DNA from: Conus ventricosus
Lineage: Eukaryota > Mollusca > Gastropoda > Neogastropoda > Conidae
Assembly: GCA_018398815.1 (NCBI GenBank)
Contig: CM031618.1
Coordinates: 43,690,722-43,754,721, forward strand
Reading direction: 5' to 3'
Length of the DNA stretch: 64,000 bases
Part shown: positions 36,778-43,555 of the stretch, one piece after another
Position numbering within the stretch: position 1 is the stretch's first letter
Layout: each line of letters starts with the position of its first letter
Program-made: the position numbers and the translations under genes
Notes under the pieces: model-generated
What the model was told of the DNA's origin: nothing
Seen by the model: the letters and a program-made list of their open reading frames with translations, nothing else
The model's database searches: none

Positions 36778-39700
36778 AGAGAGAGATTGAGTCTTGAAAG
36801 AGATTACCATTTTTCATCGGATCTGAGATTTTACAGTGGAAAGATTTTTAACAAAATTTCAGATGGGTTTTTAGATGCATTTTAAAGAATTGTGTGAATG
36901 AATGACTTAAGTTGATTTTAACATGGTGACAGCCCTGATATGGCCCTTTGCGGTTGGCTTGGCTATAAGCAACATTACCTTACCATACAAGATATATAGA
37001 TATTGTATATGTATGTATGTGTGTATCCCTCCGGGGGTTGCGACCTTGTCGTGGTCGGAGGGTTTGCGTGGTCCAGTGATCCTTTAGGCTATGCTGACGG
37101 GGGCATCAATACTTGGGAGATAGGCTGGTTTTTCACACTGCTTGTAGGCCTGAGAGGTGAAGATGCTGTATGGCCTAAGCGAAACGTGGTAAGAAGTTGA
37201 TGCCCGTGGTAGGGCTTCCCATGTCAGATAGGCTAAGGGTGAGGATCCTGACTAAGAGTAACCCGCCTTTCTCCTTTTCTTGTTTTCTGCCTCCCTTATT
37301 TGGCCCTTTTCTATCTTCGTCTCCCCTTCAAGTTTTCTTTTACACACTCCTTTTCTCTCTGTGGTCTCCTTAAGATCCGCCGCGTTTGCCGTGCGGTGCG
37401 ACCTGTGTCGGAGGGAATGAGATCCTGGTGGTTGAGAGAGCCAGCGCTCTCAACACATCACTTTGGCTCGGACCTCTCCTAGACAGGGAGTACACTTTGG
37501 CCCGGGTGTACTAATCGGCTCCCCTTTTTGGGGCTGGGTCAAGACAGACAGTTCCCCTGCTGGCCAAGGAAACCCCTGCAGTGCTCAGCTCTCTGTCCCC
37601 GGGAGTTGAGCATGATCAGGGGGGATAAGGTTGGTAGTTTCTGTTTGTCGTATATCTCTCCCGAAGCCTGGAAGGGGTCAAGACATTGGTTTCTTGGCCC
37701 TGGCCCCTTAGTTGGACTCCAAGGTGGGTGGGTAAGGGAGAGATGAATCACAATAAACTAAATATGACTTCATTAAAAAACTACCCCCCCCCCCCAAAAG
37801 GAAGAGGAAGGCAGTATCCCCTATTTCAGGGGAATTAGAAACGGACAGTGATTCTGACAGTGAGGTAAGACAGAGGACAGGTTTCTGGGCTTCCTGGCTC
37901 GTGGTGGAAGGGACAGAGCAGGAAAGACCCCTTTCAGCTCTGAGCCCTTTTGCTGTCCAAAAGGGCTTTCATGGTATAGCAGGTGAACCTAGGTCCATAA
38001 AACGGTTGAGAAATGGTTCGTTTCTTCTTCAATGTCGATCACAGAAGCAATCCGAACAGCTGCAGAAGGCAAAAAAGCTTGTGGATAGGGAGATCAGGGT
38101 GACTCCCCATAAGCAATTAAATTCATCCAAAGGTGTGATTAGATGCAGAGATCTGGCGGGTGTTTCAGAGGCGGAAATAAAAACCGAGCTGGCGTCCCAG
38201 GGTGTGACGGAGGTGTGCAGGGTGACGGTAAAGAAGGGTTCAGAGAGAGTGGCCACCAACACCCTCTTTCTGACCTTCTGCAACCCTGTGCTGCCTCCGG
38301 TCATCAAGGTTGGCTACCTGATTGTCCGGGTTCAGTTGTACGTTCCGTCCCCGTTGAGGTGCTTCCGATGCCAGAAGTTTGGCCATGTCAGAGACCGTTG
38401 TTCTGGGCAGGAGGTGTGTGGTATTTGCTGCAAGGCAACCCATGATGGGCCGTGTACAGATCCGGCACATTGTGCAAACTGCGGTGGCGACCATCCCTCC
38501 TCTTCACGGAATTGTCCTCTGTGGATTCAGGAATCTGCAATACAAAGGGTTAAGACAGAAAAGAAGATCTCCTTTTTTGAAGCCCGCAAGCAGGTTGTGG
38601 GCAGTCCGTCGCCGACAGCTTCTTCATATGCTTCGGCCGTAAAGAAAGTTCCAACAGTTCCAACTCGGTCAGTCTGCTGTCAGACTGATAACTTTACGTT
38701 TTCGAAGACATTGCAAGGAAAAACTGTCAGCTCTGGTGGAAGCAGGTCCACCACCTCTCATCCCAAAGTGAGTGCCCCTGGTGGAGGCCAAAAATCCGCC
38801 ACCCCTCAGACTGCCCAGCAGTCTACAACATCTGCTGCTGGGCAGATTAAAAAACCAGCACCCCGACCTCGAACTCCTCTGTCCAGTGCCCATGCGGGCA
38901 AGGGAGTTCAACCCAGTGTGGAGATGGTGGAGATAAGGAAGAAACCTCCACCGTCTCCCAAACCCAGACCTACTTCACCTGTTGGCAAGTCTGCCAGCAG
39001 GTCTGCAGATAGTCCAGTGAAATTAAGCAACAAATTTACAGCTTTAGCGGCAGATGTTGAGGAGGAGATGACCTGATCTCTCTCCTTTTCGCCCTCTGCA
39101 CCATGGATAATACAATAATCCATTGGAATATCCGTGGTCTAAATTCCAACTTCGAGGAGCTGCAGCTTCTGTGTCAATCTATGAAACCTTCTGTCGTGGC
39201 TCTTCAAGAAACCCAAATTCAAAGCCAGAAGACCTTTACTCTTTCTGGCTTTAATATTCTTTCAAAACCTGCACAACCTTCCACGTTGGGACTGTCGGGC
39301 GGTGTTGCCCTTCTCCTTCACAAAACTTTGTTGTATAGTCCTGTCGCTCTGTCTACCTCCCTTCAGGCTGTAGCTGCGAGAGTCACTCTCCACAAGACTG
39401 TAACAATCTGTTCTCTTTATCTACCTCCATCTGTCCCGGTTTGTCGTCAGGACCTTGTCAGTCTGTTAGGGGAACTTCCTCAACCTTTTTGCTGTTGGGT
39501 GACTTTAACGGTCACAACCCTCTTTGGGGTAGTACCGGTTCGTCATCCAGAGGTCTGCTGATTGAGGATGTCCTTTCGGATTGGGATTGTTTTTGTCTGA
39601 ACGACGGATCTGCAACTTACCTCCATTCTTCCACAGGTTCACTTTCGTGTTTAGATTTGTCGGTTTGTGACCCCTCGCTGGTCCTAGACTATGAGTGGTC

Positions 39701-42700
39701 TGTCCATGACGATCTGCACGGAAGTGACCATTTCCCTGTCCTTCTACAACCTGTAATAACTGAACACGTCTCTGTCTCTCAGCATTTAAATTATAAGAAA
39801 GCAAACTGGGATCTCTTTGCAGCCACTGTTTCTAAGGAGTTCCAGGACACTGATTTTTTTTAGAGTCCTGACCCAGCTGAATCACTGACTAACACTATGA
39901 TTAAATGTGCTAAGGCCTGTATTCCAGTGTCTTCCGATAAACTTCAAATGCCAAAAACACCCTGGTTCGATTCAGAATGCCAACAAATTTCCAAAGTTAG
40001 AAACGGGCTCAGCGTCAGGTATACCAACGACCTTCGGGTCCCAATGCTCGAGCCCATCAGAAACTCCGTGCTAAATCAAGACACACTTTTAAAATCAGTA
40101 AACGTCGGTCCTGGAGAAGCTTCTGCTCCAGGCTGACATCAAAAACTTCCAAGAAAAAAGTGTGGAACATCATTAAGAAAATCAAAGGGAAGAACACCTG
40201 TCCCACTGTGAACCATCTCAAGTTTTCGGATTCTTTAATAACAGAGAAGAAAGCAGTTGCTAATCTGCTTGCTTCAACCATTGAAAAGAATTCCTCCTCT
40301 TCTAATAAATCAGTCACTTTTGTCAAAAACAAAGCCCTAAAAGAAAAATCACCCTGCAACTTTTCATCCGACAACATGGAAGACTACAATCTTCCTTTCA
40401 CATTAAACGAGCTGAAATCTGCCTTACTCTCTTGCAGCGATTCCTCTCCAGGTATAGATGACATTCATTATCAACTATTGAAACATCTTCCGCAAGAAGG
40501 TCTGAACATCCTGTTACAGGTATACAACCACGTGTGGACTACAGGTTGCTTTCCACCCTCTTGGTGGAAAGCCCTCATTATTCCCATCCCCAAACCTGGA
40601 AAAATTCTTTCTAATCCATCTAACTACCGTCCCATAGCTTTGACCAGCTGTGTCTGTAAATTGATGGAAAAAATGGTCAATGCTAGGCTCATGTGGAAAC
40701 TCGAAACCGATGGCCTTTTGGCGAAAGAACAGTGTGGTTTCCGCAAACATCGTAGTACAGTTGACCATTTGATTCGTCTGGAATCTACACTTAGGAACGC
40801 TTTTTTAAACAGACAGCATGCAGTGGCAATTTTCTTCGACTTGGAGAAGGCCTACGATACCACCTGGAAGTCGGGATACTTCATGATCTCCACGATCTGG
40901 GTTTTCGAGGTCATCTTCCGCTTTTATTCAAAATTTTTTGGCAGAACGACAGTTTCAGGTCCGGGTTGGCACCACTCTCTCTGATGTCCACAAGCAGGAG
41001 TTGGGTGTTCCCCAGGGGAGCATACTGTCTCCTGCCCTCTTTAGTATTAAAATCAACAACATTGTGAAATCAGTTCAGCAGGGTTCAGACTGCTCATTGT
41101 TTGTGGATGATTTCGCTGTCTACGCAACTGGAAGCCTGTACCCGAGTGTCCAGCGCAGGCTCCAGCTTTGCGTAGATAAAATCCATCGATGGGCGGATGA
41201 AAACGGTTTCACCTTTTCTCCACCAAAGACGCAATGTATTCACTTCCATAATTTCCGTCAGTTTTTCCCAGATCCTGAACTTCAAGTAGGGAAATCTCCC
41301 ATTCCAGCTGTTACAGAGACCAAATTTCTGGGAGTCATTTTTGACCAGAAACTCAACTTTCTCAGCCACATCAAAAACCTCAAAACTTCTTGCCAGAAAG
41401 CTCTGAATATTCTGCGGGTCGTAGCGCACACCGACTGGGGTGCTGATAAGAAAACTTTGCTGCACCTCTACAGAGCCCTGGTCCGTTCCAAACTGGACTA
41501 TGGTTGTGCTGTCTACGGCTCTGCAAGACCCTCTTACCTCAAACTTTTGGACCCTATCCACCATCAAGGGCTTCGTCTCTGTCTTGGAGCGTTCCGCACC
41601 ACCCCTGTGTACAGCCTGTACGCAGAGGCGGGCGAACCTTCATTGTCCAACCGCAGGCTGAAACTGTCTTTAAATTATTATATCCGACTGTTCTCAGAAC
41701 CGCAGAATCCTGCCTATGACTGTGTCTTTGACCCTCCATTCCAAAGTAAGTTTGAAAACAACCCTAAATGTATTCCGCCGTTTGGTCTTCGTATGCAGCC
41801 TCACGTGCGGAATGCAGGTCTAGACCTGGGAGTAGTTTCCGATTTTTCCAAGTTTCTGGATCAACCTCCGTGGACCTTTTTCACACCAGAGATTCGTTTC
41901 GATCTTGCAGCTTTTCGCAAAGAGTCTACTAGCTCTCTGGCGTACAAGGCATTGTATGCTGAGCTCTGTTCGAAATTCCCATCCTATCAAAAAGTTTTCA
42001 CTGACGGTTCCAAGTCTGAGGATGGAGTGGCCTGTGCAGCCTACTGCCCTGGGGCCCCTTCTCAGATACTGTTGGAACATATACATTCAGATGCTTCTGT
42101 CTATTCTGCTGAACTTACTGCTCTGGTTCTGGCTTTGAAGATAATCTCACATTCTTCAAAGAGGGACTTTCTGGTTCTGTCGGATTCGCTGTCAGCTTTG
42201 GAGGCCATAGCTGGCCGCAACCTTCAGCATCCAGAACTTTTACTTTTTTTTGAACTTTTTAGCAAGTTGAAGGTAGACGGTTACAACATTACTCTTGCTT
42301 GGGTTCCTGGCCATGTTGGCATCGGCGGGAACGAAATGGTTGATCGTTTAGCCAAGAACGCCACAAGAGAGAAACTGTCCAACACTTATATTCCCTGCTC
42401 AGATGTGAAACCCAAAATTAACGATTATGTGAGAGACCTCTGGCAGGAGGATTGGAACACACAGACGAATAACAAACTCTTTCAGATCCGTCCAAACCTT
42501 AAGGAGTTCCTCCCATCCACGTCGGGAGGTCGTAAAGAGGAAACGGTTCTGTGCCGGCTGCACACCGCCATTCGTATTTTACCCATGCTTACCTTTTAAA
42601 GAGTGAAGAAGCTCCGTGTGCATTCCATGTCATGCGCCACTCACAATGAAACATGTTCTTTTAGAGTGTTGGGACTTGCACGATGTGAGACACAAACATT

Positions 42701-42871
42701 TTACAGCGGAGTCCATGAAGATCCTGTTCAGGGATGTCCCGCCTGATGTGATCCTTGAGTTTTTGAGAGAGATTAACATTTTTCATCTGATTTAAGATTT
42801 TACGGCAGAAAGGTTTTTAACAAAGTTTCTGGTGCGTTTCTAGACGATGTCATTTAACGAGATGTATGAAA

Positions 42872-42907
<36 letters not shown>

Positions 42908-43505
42908 TATATGACTGGTGAGTTGATTTTAACGTGGTGACAGCCCTGATATGGCCCTTTGCGGTCGGCTGGGCTATAAGCAACATTATCTTATCTTATC
43001 GTATGTGTGTATAATATAACAAATGCAGTCTGCCTTCAGTTCTTTTTATTTTTTGTTATTGTTCCATTGAAAAAAAATGTTTGTTTCCATGTTTATCTTG
43101 TTTACTGCTGTTACTTCTACGGCTGCTACCATTACTACAACTATTACTGTAAATACCAAGCTACTGCTGCTATTACTCCTACTGTCATGTTTTGAATAAT
43201 CATTTGATTTTATTCTTTTGAGAGTCATTTCCAAGTTGATTAGTTATTTCCATTTGTCTCTGCTATTTTGTAGGATAAAGTGATGACCAGAACATTGCAT
43301 CTATCTAATAAAAAAGATTGACCTTTTTTTATGTCTTTGCCTGCTAAAACCCACTGGTTCCAAGTGCTTTGTATAAAGCAAGTACATCATCCTACAAGTT
43401 TTTGTATTTTTGTGTTCAGTGATCTTGGTATTGATCTTGATATGGGAGGTAATTGTGAGTGGATATTATTGGGAAAGGTATTCCAGTTATCTCTCTTTAG
43501 TGTGC

Positions 43506-43555
<50 letters not shown>

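Larger units (their letters stand above)
37015..43005 (+). mobile_element. Near full-length I-like non-LTR retrotransposon
   Basis: About 6 kb: a 5' leader (37015-37763) with a strong hairpin, ORF1 with three CCHC knuckles, ORF2 with endonuclease, reverse transcriptase, RNase H and a terminal CCHC, and a 3' untranslated region ending GGGCTATAAGCAACATTATC with (TTATC)n. RNase H plus gag-like ORF1 knuckles point to the I superfamily (I or Nimb-like clade). ORF1 is intact apart from a poly-C slip, whereas ORF2 has several one-base shifts. It sits in gene A intron 11 in sense orientation. Truncated tails of the same family are at 9590 (-), 13370, 36795 and 47410. Confidence 0.9.
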
